This document shows positions 18,558-26,994 of a stretch of DNA of 31,714 bases, piece after piece. How positions within the stretch are numbered: position 1 is the stretch's first letter; every line of letters begins with the position of its first letter. The notes beneath the pieces are model-generated. The model was not told the DNA's origin, ran no database searches, and saw only the letters and a program-made list of their open reading frames with translations. The DNA is from Prorocentrum cordatum (Eukaryota; Sar; Dinophyceae; Prorocentrales; Prorocentraceae): positions 82,573 through 114,286 of the forward strand of contig CAUYUJ010015954.1 in the NCBI GenBank assembly GCA_963575745.1, read 5' to 3'. The translations under genes and the position numbers were made by a program.

Positions 18558-19760
18558 TCACACTGGGCGCCTGTGCTTCCGCAGAGCCACCCGAAGTTTT
18601 CCTGGGAGGGCTGAGCCCAGGCGAAGGCTTCTCGACAAGAATAACTGAGAGAACTTTGACCGGACCCGAAGCAGAGTGCCAGCCTTCTCATACCGACGCA
18701 CGCTCTCCCGCGCCTTCCAGCGGCCTCGGCGCTGGATTGAGCGCAGGTCCTCGAACTTCTCTAGTGCGTCTCGGCTGGCGCCGCCATGACGAAGGCAGTG
18801 CGGCGTGAACGCCACAGGCAGCTGCAGGCGGCGGCAGGCGGCGCTCACGGCAGCCTCCAGCTGCGCTAGCGTCAGGCCTGTAAAGAGTGGCCCCTGGCCC
18901 GCACGCGCCAGCAAGATATCGAGAATGCTGCCCACGAAGCCCTGGCCCTTGGCAGCACTGCCCAAGAAGACCGTGTCATCGAACGTGTTAGTCTTCGAGG
19001 GAATCGGCTGAGTCGCTGGGGCTACTGTCACCGCCCACAGCCTCTGGGGTCCAGAGCGCGGCGGTCGCAAGACATCGGCACCACGCAAGCCCAGCGCCTC
19101 AGACGGTCGCAAGTAGCCGTCGAAGGCGACGGGCAGCAGCGCACCTGCAAGCGTGGACTGGAAGTCGCGCCCGATGAGATCGTCCGCGACGGCCAGCACC
19201 GCCTCCCAGACCGCGGGTTCGCGGCTCCCAGGTGGCTCAAGTCGGTCCCAGCCTTTGAGGGCCTGCTTGGCCTTAGGGAAGGCGTCACCCTTGGTCGCCC
19301 AGCCCTGCTGCCAGGCCAGCCCGTAGAGGCACCATCGGGCGTTGGCCTTGGCCTCGCCCCCGAGGAAGAGCGACTCGAAGTAGCGCTCCAGGGTGGCGTC
19401 GGCCGCCCGCGGGTCCGAGAGGCTCCCACCGTTGCAGGCGATGAAGTCGTGGAGCCCCTCCACGCAGTCAGAGTAGCGCGCCGCGGTTGCCTGGCGCACC
19501 GTGGCCCGCCGCAGGAAGCCGGGCGCCTGCTCACGCGGCTCCGCCCGAGCACGCCGACCGTGGCCGTGCGCCCTAGTCCCAGCGCCTCTGGCAGCCATGC
19601 CATGGCAGCCGGTACCTGAGCGGGCATCGCGGGGCGTCGACTGCGACGCTGGAGCAGCCACACGCGGACGCCAGCTGCCGCTCCCAGCGGCGCTCGAGGT
19701 GGGCCTCTCCGTCTGGCCTCGCGGCCGCTGGGGGCGCCAGGAGCTGGGCGGCGCTGGCAT
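18558..19760 (-). CDS. Tyrosine recombinase (integrase) of the retroelement
   Basis: The ORF spans 400 residues from the ATG at 19760, overlapping the end of the pol region by 188 bases in another frame. The N-terminal 80 residues are Arg/Pro-rich and may be partly untranslated; the ATG near 19599 is an alternative start. The core-binding part begins ATVRQATAARYSDCVEGLHD. The catalytic domain shows YLRPSEALGLRGADV (first Arg, about residue 213), TPHCLRHGG (HxxR, about 320), RRGRWKARESVRRYEKAG (Trp at the His/Trp position and the nucleophilic Tyr, about 357). All catalytic positions of the family are therefore filled. The role would be to integrate circular element DNA by recombination at the CAT core. 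Typical for DIRS, PAT and Ngaro elements, which use it instead of a DDE integrase. Confidence 0.9.
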   Translation of the reverse strand: MPAPPSSWRPQRPRGQTERPTSSAAGSGSWRPRVAAPASQSTPRDARSGTGCHGMAARGAGTRAHGHGRRARAEPREQAPGFLRRATVRQATAARYSDCVEGLHDFIACNGGSLSDPRAADATLERYFESLFLGGEAKANARWCLYGLAWQQGWATKGDAFPKAKQALKGWDRLEPPGSREPAVWEAVLAVADDLIGRDFQSTLAGALLPVAFDGYLRPSEALGLRGADVLRPPRSGPQRLWAVTVAPATQPIPSKTNTFDDTVFLGSAAKGQGFVGSILDILLARAGQGPLFTGLTLAQLEAAVSAACRRLQLPVAFTPHCLRHGGASRDALEKFEDLRSIQRRGRWKARESVRRYEKAGTLLRVRSKFSQLFLSRSLRLGSALPGKLRVALRKHRRPV

Positions 19761-22700
19761 AGGCGCGGCACAGGCTGGGCGGATAGGCAGCAGCTAGACT
19801 GGTCTTCCACTCCCAGCGTCCCTTCACCAAAACCTTGCCCTGCAGAACTTCGCAATGCCGCCGGCACCTGCACTCGCGGGCCAGGGAGGCGAACAGCGGG
19901 TGGGAGGCCGCAAGCCTCGTAGGCTTCTGAAAGGGCGTCCCAAAGCGGCACTGGCACAAGTCGACCACCGTCGAAGCTGACGCCCGAAGCGCCCTCGCCA
20001 GAGGTCTCCACGTCCAGAGGCGCGACCGCTGAGGATTCTCGAGAGTGGACCCCGGATCGCCGGCACTCCTGGATCAGGCGAACTGTGAAGCGCGCCGCGG
20101 CCAGCCCTCCCGCGGGTTCTACGGTACCCGAAGAACGTGCAATCGACCACCGCGTGCACGGGGTCGCAAGATGCATGAGCCAAATAGCGCCGGAGCGGAT
20201 CCACCCGATGACAACCCTCTGGACCTTCGGGTCCGTGATGTCGAACTGCGGGCCCTTCACGAGGTCCATGGGAGCCCCAGCACGCAGCCCAGCCTCCAGG
20301 ATGGCCCCCGCCAGGTACCCCTTGCCCGAGAAGATCTCCAGGAAGAAGCGCCGGCCCCGTCGAGGCCTCTGTCCGACCTGACCTCCAAGACGCGCAGGAG
20401 CGGGAGGAGGATTGAGACCTGGTGGAGGACGTAGCTCGGGAAGGTGCCCTGGAACGTCGTGCCTGGCCCTGGGCGTCGAACCCTCTTGACCTCCAAGACG
20501 CTCGGGGACAGGAGGAAGTTCCAGACCAGGTGGGGGACGTGATCCAGGGAGAAGCTCCGCTGCCCGATGACTGGCTCTCGTTGATGGGCGCCCTGGAGGT
20601 ACCTCGTTGGAGCTCCTGGTAGAAGGCCTTTTCAAAGCAGGGATGGAGAGACGATCGGGAGGGCGTCCGGACGGAAGTCGACCGCGCGGCCCTCGCCACA
20701 CCTGGCCGGGCTGCAACAGCCCGCGGTCCGCCGCCCGACTCATGTAGTCCGCCGCGTTCCGCACTCCCTCGACATGCCGTTGTCGCCACACGATGCCGGA
20801 GGCCAGCTGCAGCGCGGCCGCCCGTCGGCATTGTGCGAGGAGCTCCCTGTTTGCCGCGCGGCCCTTCTCGAAGGCCAAGACCGAGCCCATGTTGTCCCCT
20901 GCGGAGAGGAGCTCCGTGTCGTGGTACGGCGGATGACTGGCAGCTCGAGCCAGGCCCATCAGCCCGCAGCGCGCCTCGTAGTCGTGGATGCGGCTCGAGT
21001 CGCGCCAGGCCCCGGCAACGACCAGCTCCCAGCGCCCGGGGTCGACAAAGTCGTCGGGTAGCGGTGGCGGTCGCCAGCCGGAGTCGACCTCGACTCGGCA
21101 GCGCTCCGGCACGGCCCCGCGAGCACGGCCCCGCTCGAGTAGCCCGTCCCACCAGCCCTCGCCAGCGTCGCCAATCGCCATGGAGCCCCTGAAGCCGTCG
21201 TGCTCGCGCTCCACGAACTTCTCTCGACGGCTGAAGCGAGCTCGCTCCCGAAAGCGGCAGAGACTGCGAACCTCCCCGGGCCTCGCATCGGTCTCCAAGA
21301 GGGCGTAGCCTTTCATGGAAGCGTCCGTCATGAAGGCGACGGGGCAGGGGGGCAGCCCCCAGCGGCCCACCGCCATGAAGAGGAGCGACCTGGCGACCTT
21401 CAGCTCGTGCAGCGCGGCCGTCGGCAACTCGCGGATCGTGCTGAGGTCCTGCTGGACAAAGTCGTACAAGACGCGGAAGATCGAAAGCCCTGGTCTCATC
21501 AGCTGGAAGAAAGACACCAGGTGGCCTAGAACAGCACGGATCTGCCACCCCGCGGCCTTGCGCCATCTCAGCAGAAAGGTCAAGCCTCCGTGCAGCCGCC
21601 AGAGGCGCTTCGGCTTGGGCCGAACCAGGCCCTGCACGCCATCGACGATAACGCCCAGGATCTCGACCTCGACCCCCGCGTCCTGCCTCTCGTGCCACTT
21701 CAAGCCCAGCCGGTCGAGAGCCGCCGTCATGCGCTCGAGTCGGTCCTGCACGAGGTTCTGCTCGATACCAATGATGTTGGCGTTGTCGACGTAAGGTAGG
21801 TCGCCGACCATCCCCGGCTCTAGCTGGGCCGCTGGCGCCTTGTCCAGCACCATAGCGTCGCGAGGACCTGCCGAGGATCGCATCACCTGCGCCAACGTCT
21901 CGTGGCAGATCCACAGCGCCCAGGACCAGCCCATCGCCAGTCCGCCGTAGGCCGGCCACACATAGTCGTCCGGGGCGACGTCCACGAAAGCCTTCGCGTC
22001 GCCGTCGTAGACCTGATGTACGCCTAGGTCTTTCGCCTGGACCCCGGGCATGTCGAACACGAACCACTCGGACAGGTGCGGGATCTTGAACTGGTGGAAG
22101 CCGTCCTTCAGGTCGACCGTGGCCGCGTACAGGGCGGCCTCGTCCGGCTTCATCGAGCAGCGCTGTCGCCAGTCGGCCCCAACCTGCACCGACGCAAGCG
22201 CCTCCACTGAAGCCATGCTGGTCTGCGGGGGCAGCCGGTGGTACTGGTTGGGCTGTCGGCCGTCCACGATCATGCGGAGGCGATCCCCTTTCTTCTCGAC
22301 AAAGAACAGCCCCACCGTGGCCTTCTTCCGACGAGTGGCCACTACGATCCCCATGTCGGCGAGACGCTTCAGCAGTGCGAGCAGGCGCGGGTGGTTGGCG
22401 CGGACCCTCGGGTTCAAGAGAGGATCCCAGTACGGCTCGATGTGGGGCTCGTCTGCGAGCTCGTCCGAGTGCCGCTCCAGGAACCTCTCGGGCTCCATCA
22501 AAACTTGTCGAACGTGATCTGGGACGAGGTCGAGCGCCTCCCGAGGCTCCACCGAGCCCTGCAAGAGGGAGACCTTGTCCTGAACGAAGGGCCGAACCGT
22601 GAGCCGACCCTCCTCGGAGTAGATGTTGCTGGACTTGAGAAGCTCCTGAAAGGCCTCTCGAGGCCGAGCATCGGGCGGAGGCGGACCATGTCGAGCCACC

Positions 22701-22957
22701 GATCGAACCACTCGGCCAAGCGCGGACTCCTGCGAAGGGGTCAGCGCCGAAGTCTGGCGCACCCGTCCTGGCTGGAGGGTGTGTGACGCTCGAGCGGCGG
22801 CCAGCGCGTTCAGGCTCGAGAAGATGTCCTCGGTCGCCTGGCGCGTCCAGTCCCGCTTCGTGCGGCGGCGAGCGGCCCGGCGACCCGCCGGGCGCTCTCT
22901 GCTGGTCTCCTCGAAGAAGTCCGAGGGCAGCACCAGGGGGAAGGGGTCGGACGCCAT
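19573..22957 (-). CDS. Pol: reverse transcriptase, RNase H and methyltransferase-like domains (one frameshift)
   Basis: The ATG at 22957 opens a frame containing VGLFFVEKKGDRLRMIVDGR (fingers, near residue 215-235), ATVDLKDGFHQFKIP (motif A Asp, about 281), YVDN (motif C, about 391, normally YxDD), FMTDASMKGYAL, DYEAR, GDNMGS and RNAADYMSR (RNase H Asp/Glu/Asp/Asp, about 542-735). Next come FLEIFSGKGYLAGAI (about 872) and ATPCTRW (about 935), resembling motifs I and IV of C5-cytosine methyltransferases. A +1 frame change near 20045 is then needed to reach ENPQRSRLW (ENV-like motif VI), CQCRFGTPFQKPT and the stop at 19573. The first frame stays open to 19028 only as a shadow of the recombinase gene. 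The frameshift may be inactivating, programmed, or a sequencing error. Confidence 0.88.
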
Positions 22958-23083
22958 GCTGACGACGTGCCCTTCGAGACAAAATTGTGAACAAAAATGC
23001 GGCGGCCGTAGAGCTGGTCCTTGGCCACCTGGAGCCCTGCCTCCGGGATGGAGGACGGGTGGAGCGGAACGTGCCGCCCCAGG

Positions 23084-24196
23084 CTACTTCTTGTTGCCGC
23101 CTCCCGCTCCGCCTCCGCCAGACTTTTTGGCTTCGGCATCTCTCTCCTCTGTATACAGCACTGCCTTTGTCTTCTGCTCCTGTGCGACCCACTCGTCGAA
23201 CTTGCTGGTGACAACACCACCGGTCTCGTCGAGCGCCGAGGCCAGCATGTCCTCCAAGCCCGAGTAGTTGGGGTGCTTCGGGTCGCGCCGAATGGCACGT
23301 TGCATCTGCACGATCCTCCTCGCGATGAGCTCGGCCCCCGCCAGATTCGTGACGTCGACCTGGTCGTACTCGATGAGGTGCCGCAAGGCCTCGAGCAGAA
23401 GGCGGATCTCGTGCGCTGCAGCGCTGCCGGGAGGCACCCCGCTGCTGGTGATGTAGTGGTTCGCGTAGCCCGCGATGCCCAGCCCCGGCGCCCGCACGCT
23501 GTCCAGGAACTCGGGCAGCGACTTCGGCCCGCGGAACACCCAGTCGCTGACGTCCTGTGGGCGGTGCGCCTCGATGGCCTGGTCCAAAGTCGCTCGTCGG
23601 GGTCCACCTGGTCCTACCCGCCGGACGGGGCACACCCGTGGGTCCCGACCGGGCCCCGAGTGCTTCTCGTCCAGCCACTGCTGGTGCCGCTCCTCCGGCA
23701 CGTTCTCGCAAGCTGTGAAGATCCCGTCGTCGTCGTTCCCGTCCAGCATCGCCAGTGCCACAGCTCCACGGCGCACGAACCTGTCCTCGGCCCCGCTGAT
23801 CGCCGCGTCGATGACCAGCCCGAACTGCGGGTGAGCGGGGTCGGCCACCACCCAGCGGGGAGGGGCCGCCGCTGCGCCGCGTGGCACGTCGATGCCAAGC
23901 ACAGCCGCCAGCGCCGCCGCCTGCTCTCGAATGGCTTCGAGCTCGCCCTCCTCGAACGGGTCGAACGCATACAGCTGGCCCGCCAGCCGGCGAGGGAAGG
24001 GCGAGTTCCGAGGCAGCGGCACCACGCGGTGCGTGGTGAGGTCCCCGAACTGCACACTGTGGTCCGGGGTGACCCAGATCCACTTGCCCGCCCCCGCCGG
24101 CACGAGAAGCACCCGAACGTGGAAGAGGAACCCGTTCGGGTCGTCGAAGAAGTCGATCGCAACCTGTGCCTCTGGGATGTCGAGGCTTCGCGCCAT
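23084..24196 (-). CDS. Gag-like protein of the tyrosine-recombinase retroelement
   Basis: The ORF is 370 residues from the ATG at 24196 to TAG at 23086-23084. It starts MARSLDIPEAQVAIDFFDD and has a mixed, globular composition, a helical centre with HEIRLLLEALRHLIEYDQVD, and a C-terminus rich in Lys and Gly (EERDAEAKKSGGGGAGGG). No CCHC zinc knuckle is seen. Calling it gag-like rests on its position between ORF1 and pol; capsid and RNA binding roles are inferred. The TAG stop is in the same frame as pol, and the 42 codons between it and the pol ATG are open, so a gag-pol readthrough product is possible. The start overlaps the ORF1 stop (TGATG). Confidence 0.75.
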   Translation of the reverse strand: MARSLDIPEAQVAIDFFDDPNGFLFHVRVLLVPAGAGKWIWVTPDHSVQFGDLTTHRVVPLPRNSPFPRRLAGQLYAFDPFEEGELEAIREQAAALAAVLGIDVPRGAAAAPPRWVVADPAHPQFGLVIDAAISGAEDRFVRRGAVALAMLDGNDDDGIFTACENVPEERHQQWLDEKHSGPGRDPRVCPVRRVGPGGPRRATLDQAIEAHRPQDVSDWVFRGPKSLPEFLDSVRAPGLGIAGYANHYITSSGVPPGSAAAHEIRLLLEALRHLIEYDQVDVTNLAGAELIARRIVQMQRAIRRDPKHPNYSGLEDMLASALDETGGVVTSKFDEWVAQEQKTKAVLYTEERDAEAKKSGGGGAGGGNKK

Positions 24197-24642
24197 CAGC
24201 GGCGCTTAGCCCGCAGGGAGCCGGGCGTCGCGGCCAGGCGCCCTCCGTCCTCGCTGGCCAGAGCGGCCGCTGGGCCGCCAGCGTCCAGCGCCAGGAGCAG
24301 CTCGTCGTCCTCGAGCGCGGGCCGCCCCGCCTGCAGCGCCGTGGGCCGGCGCAACCCCCAGACCGCCCCCACGAGTGCGGTGGCCAGGGCGCCGACGGCC
24401 GCCCCAGCGGCGAAGGCCCCCAGCGCTGGCCCAGGCACCGGGCAGCGCACCTCAGGGCAGCCCGGGCAGACCGGGCAGGTCAACTGCTCCGGGCCGCACC
24501 TGTCGAGTTGCCTGCCCAGCAGCCCGACGATCTCCGTCGGCACCGAGCAGTCTGCCACGCAGCTGCAGTCGGGGCACCGCGGAGGGAGGAGATATGGCGC
24601 GAGCGGGGCCACTGCCTGGAGCCCTCGGAAGGCCCAGTCCAT
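24196..24642 (-). CDS. Small Cys-rich ORF with a transmembrane-type segment (retroelement ORF1)
   Basis: The frame runs from the ATG at 24642 to a TGA at 24198-24196, about 148 residues. The first third is Cys-rich: CPDCSCVADC, then RCGPEQLTCPVCPGCPEVRC. It is followed by a small-residue hydrophobic stretch, ALGAFAAGAAVGALATALVG, long enough for one membrane span, and then a basic/acidic tail ending LRAKRR. I recognise no family. The stop overlaps the next start as TGATG (24198-24194), which suggests coupled translation of the gag-like ORF by termination-reinitiation. The open frame extends upstream through A1 without an in-frame ATG. The position matches the first ORF of some retroelements, but the composition does not look like a nucleic-acid binding protein. 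Confidence 0.65.
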   Translation of the reverse strand: MDWAFRGLQAVAPLAPYLLPPRCPDCSCVADCSVPTEIVGLLGRQLDRCGPEQLTCPVCPGCPEVRCPVPGPALGAFAAGAAVGALATALVGAVWGLRRPTALQAGRPALEDDELLLALDAGGPAAALASEDGGRLAATPGSLRAKRR

Positions 24643-24646
24643 CCCC

Positions 24647-24776
24647 CGCCAGAACTCCTTGAGCCGCAGGGGCCGCGGGAGACACAGGCAAGGCACAGGG
24701 GCCCCGAGGACCTTCACTATCTCCCGCTCTGAGAGGCTCCTTGAGGTGTCGCAGAAACGTTTATAAACCAAGCATG
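24647..24776 (-). repeat. Split direct repeat A1 (5' terminus)
   Basis: This is the outer 5' copy of A. It holds GTTTATAAAC, a palindromic TATA-like motif, about 15 bases inside the element end. The first ATG of the coding region (24642) lies only 4 bases past its inner edge, so A1 must act as 5' leader and probably as promoter. That role is inferred from position. Confidence 0.9.
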
Positions 24777-25310
24777 TTTTACAGCGCCTGACGGAGCTGA
24801 AGGCCTCCAAGACGCTCCAATACGGCCCGAAGGGGGCCCCAATACAGCCCAAGAGGGCGCGGGGGCTGCGCATTGGTACGAATTTAACGAAATGTCGTAC
24901 CAGTGTGCAGCCCGGGCCAAGAGGCTTCACAGGAGGGCCCAAAGATGCAAAATCTGGTCCTGCAGCCCAGGCGAGAGATATGAGTAGTGTTTCTATGGTT
25001 TTGGAAGGGTTTTCGGGTTCTCGCCTCTTGAAGCCAAGAGCTGCCCAAAACAGCCCAGGAGACTCCAAATATCATTCCAAGACGGCCCGCTGCGAAGGCG
25101 TCCTCCTCCTCCTCCTCCTCCTCCTCCTCCTCCTCTTCTGCTCCCCGTCCTCCCCCTCTCACCGGCGAGGGGAGAATCTGAAAAGCCAGGCGACCAGGCG
25201 AAAACTCCCAAACTCCAACAGCCCAAAAGGGCGCGATGGCTGCGCAGTGGTACAGATTTTAATACAATTTCGTCTCGCAGAGCACTCGCGAGACACCAAA
25301 ATAACCCCAG
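24777..25310. other. Right flank of the retroelement with diverged repeats, no gene
   Basis: GCCCAAGAGGGCGCGGGGGC-TGCGCATTGGTAC (about 24859-24880) resembles GCCCAAAAGGGCGCGATGGC-TGCGCAGTGGTAC (about 25220-25252), about 370 bases apart. A TCC tract lies at about 25107-25136. The stretch TTTTGGAAGGGTTTTCGGGT to CCAAGACGGCCCGCTGCG (about 25000-25095) resembles 29070-29265. No coding gene is recognised. Confidence 0.5.
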
Positions 25311-25680
25311 GACCCCCCGACGGTCAGGAAACCAGGGATCCCCAAAGTTTCAAAACTTGTAAAAGTTTCAAAGGTTTTAAAAGTTTCAGGCGCCCTAAAG
25401 TTTTTTAAACTTTTAGAAGTTTTAGACCTTTGAAAGTCCCTGGGCCCTGGATTCCCAGATCTCCAGGACCCCTCGACGGTCAGGAAACCAGGGATCCCAA
25501 AGTTTCAGAACGTTTAAATTTTCTAAGAAGTTTTAAAAGTTTCAGGCGCCCGAAAACTTTTAAAACTTTAAAAGAGTTTAAAACTTTTGAAAATCCCTGG
25601 GCCCTGGGTTCCCAGATCTCCAGGACCTCCTGACGGTCAGGAAACCAGAGACCCCCACAGTTTCAAATGTTGTATCTCCC
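25311..25680 (+). repeat. 156-157-bp tandem repeat, about 2.3 copies
   Basis: GACGGTCAGGAAACCAG starts at 25319, 25475 and 25632. Each unit contains AAAGTTT-rich DNA, TTTCAGGCGCCC and TCCCTGGGCCCTGG followed by TTCCCAGATCTCCAGGACC. The third unit stops after AGTTTCAAATGTTG. No coding potential is seen. Confidence 0.85.
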
Positions 25681-25729
25681 AGGTCAAGGGAGGAAGAGGG
25701 TAACGGAATGATGAGGAGGGCGAGGGGTG

Positions 25730-25805
25730 GGGAGGAGGAGGAGGAGGAGGAGGAGGAGAAGGAAGAGGATGAGGAGGAGGAGGAGGAGGAGGGGGAGGAC
25801 GAGGA
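25730..25805 (+). repeat. GGA simple repeat
   Basis: GGA/GAGGAC units run between GGGTGGGGAGG and a GGGCGGGGTCGACC segment. Confidence 0.85.
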
Positions 25806-26070
25806 CGAGAGGGCGGGGTCGACCGTGCCCCCCCCCATGTCTGGTATGTGGTTGTGGTCGTCCGTACCCCCCCCTCCCCCCTGAGTCTCGGCTACACGTC
25901 AGAGCGACCCTGGGTAAGAGGTGACCTTTGGTGCGCGGCTCTTGGGGGGCCGCGGGGAGGCCAAGTCTGGGCGCCCTCGCCGCTGCTGCCGCCTCGCGTT
26001 CGGCCATCTGGGGGCCCACCTGTGCCCGCACCAAAGGTCACTCCGGCGAAAGATCACTCTTTGGGCGCTC
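25806..26070. other. Unassigned spacer
   Basis: A GC-rich stretch without repeat match or domain-like ORF. ACCTTTGGTGCGCGG (about 25923) and its near inverse GCACCAAAGGTCACTC (about 26029-26044) form a loose inverted repeat enclosing about 100 bases. Confidence 0.3.
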
Positions 26071-26289
26071 GAGTTATCCGGGGTAACTCTGGTCCGGGGT
26101 AACTCGGGTTCGGAATCCCGAAAAACGAACCCGAGTTAGCCCTGACCCGAGTTACCCCTGATGATTCGGGGCTCTGGACGCCCGAATTATCCGGGGTAAC
26201 TCGGGTCCGGGGTAACTCGGGTTCGGAATCCCGAAAAACGAACCCGAGTTAGCCCTGACCCGAGTTACCCCTGATGATTCGGGGCTCTG
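26071..26289 (+). repeat. 113-bp tandem repeat of hairpin units, two copies
   Basis: The units start at 26071 (GAGTTATCCGGGGTAACTC) and 26184 (GAATTATCCGGGGTAACTC) and are nearly identical. Each contains ACTCGGGTTCG-GAATCCCGAAAAA-CGAACCCGAGT, an 11-base perfect stem, and further GGGTAACTC/GAGTTACCCC complementary segments, so each unit can fold into a branched hairpin. Confidence 0.88.
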
Positions 26290-26426
26290 AACTCTTGCGT
26301 CTCGTCGACTGAGCCTGCCGCCGCCCCTGCAGGGGTCCTGCCCGGCCTCCAGGGCCGCGACGCGGAAGAGCGCGCCCGCGCCGCCGGGCGCCCCGGCGCC
26401 CGCGCCCGCCCTGCGACTGGCCTTGT

Positions 26427-26610
26427 GTCGGGCGTGTCCTCCCTACAGGGGGATTTTCGACGAAAAATCAACAATACCCCAGAAATACCCCAGAAACGCA
26501 AATAAATACCCCCAAAATAGTCCCCAGACTATTTCTGGACTTTGTTTTGCTTATTTTGGGGGTATGTTTTATTTGTCGCCGAAAATACCCCTGTAGGGGG
26601 ACAGGCCCGC
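26427..26610. mobile_element. TA-type foldback MITE, copy 2
   Basis: The left end GTCGGGCGTGTCCTCCCTAC with GGGGGATTTTCGACGAAAAA is mirrored by TTTTGGGGGTATGTTTTATT, TGTCGCCGAAAATACCCCTG and TAGGGGGACAGGCCCGC on the right. The core is TAGTCCCCAGACTATT, itself a palindrome. Terminal TA dinucleotides are not preserved. The element lies between two copies of a 15-base sequence (26408-26422 and 27009-27023) together with the branched element to its right. Confidence 0.85.
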
Positions 26611-26625
26611 CCTTTCGACGCCCGA

Positions 26626-26994
26626 AATGGGCACGGAAAGAATGGGCACAATGCCCAACAGCACATGTTGTCCCAAAGCAACAGCGGCCGCTGTTGGCAG
26701 CAGGCGGCCCCCTGTCTCGAATTGACACAGGCCGCGGCGGCGTGGACAGCGAGAGTCCTGTTCAAAATGAACAGGAACTGCTGTTGGGCATTGTACAGTC
26801 GGGGCGTTCACCTAAGGAACCCTAAATAGGGAACGAGGCCCCTTGTTTCCACAAGTTAAACTTCGATTTCCGGTCGAAAACGTAAGGAAAACCTGAGGCA
26901 AGCTGTGAAACACTTAAGGAACGCGGAGCCCCTCCCCAACCAAAAGGGTTCCTTCTTCAGGGCCCCGACTGTACCCATTCTTTCCGTACCCATT
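26626..26994. mobile_element. Branched multi-hairpin inverted-repeat element
   Basis: The outer arms are 26626-26649 (AATGGGCACGGAAAGAATGG and onward) and 26971-26994 (the complement, two mismatches). Inside, CAATGCCCAACAGCA (26649) pairs with TGCTGTTGGGCATTG (26779-26793). TACAGTCGGGGC (26793-26804) pairs with GCCCCGACTGTA (26962-26973). The element can therefore close into a three-way junction. The first branch also contains AACAGCGGCCGCTGTT (26680-26695, perfect palindrome), GCGGCCCCCTGT/ACAGGCCGC and CCTGTTCAAAATGAACAGG (26757-26775). No protein is encoded that I recognise. Confidence 0.8.

Larger units (their letters stand above)
17889..24776 (-). mobile_element. Tyrosine-recombinase retrotransposon (DIRS/PAT/Ngaro group) with split direct repeats
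   Basis: On the minus strand the order is repeat A1 (24776-24647), coding region, repeat B1 (18441-18241), repeat A2 (18240-18111), repeat B2 (18092-17889). This A1-ORFs-B1-A2-B2 layout is the hallmark of PAT- and Ngaro-type elements, which integrate a circular DNA by a tyrosine recombinase and make no ordinary target duplication. A1 and A2 are both 130 bases and look identical. B1 and B2, 349 bases apart, also look identical, so the insertion is recent. Coding capacity is a Cys-rich ORF, gag-like ORF, pol (RT, RNase H, methyltransferase-like) and recombinase. The trinucleotide CAT (minus strand) sits at both outer ends and at the B1-A2 junction, fitting a 3-base crossover core. Confidence 0.93.

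Noticed and set aside
19028-19570. C-terminal extension of the pol frame
   Set aside because: The motifs continue in another frame from about 20045 to the stop at 19573; the rest of the first frame overlaps the recombinase gene and mirrors it.
19824-24083. A 1419-residue minus-strand open frame across most of the retroelement
   Set aside because: It lies in a different frame from the RT, RNase H and gag motifs, is Arg/Gly/Pro-rich and has no domain; it is a GC-driven shadow.
25311-26289. CRISPR-like array
   Set aside because: Repeats are long tandem units of 113 and 156 bases without spacers, and the organism is eukaryotic.
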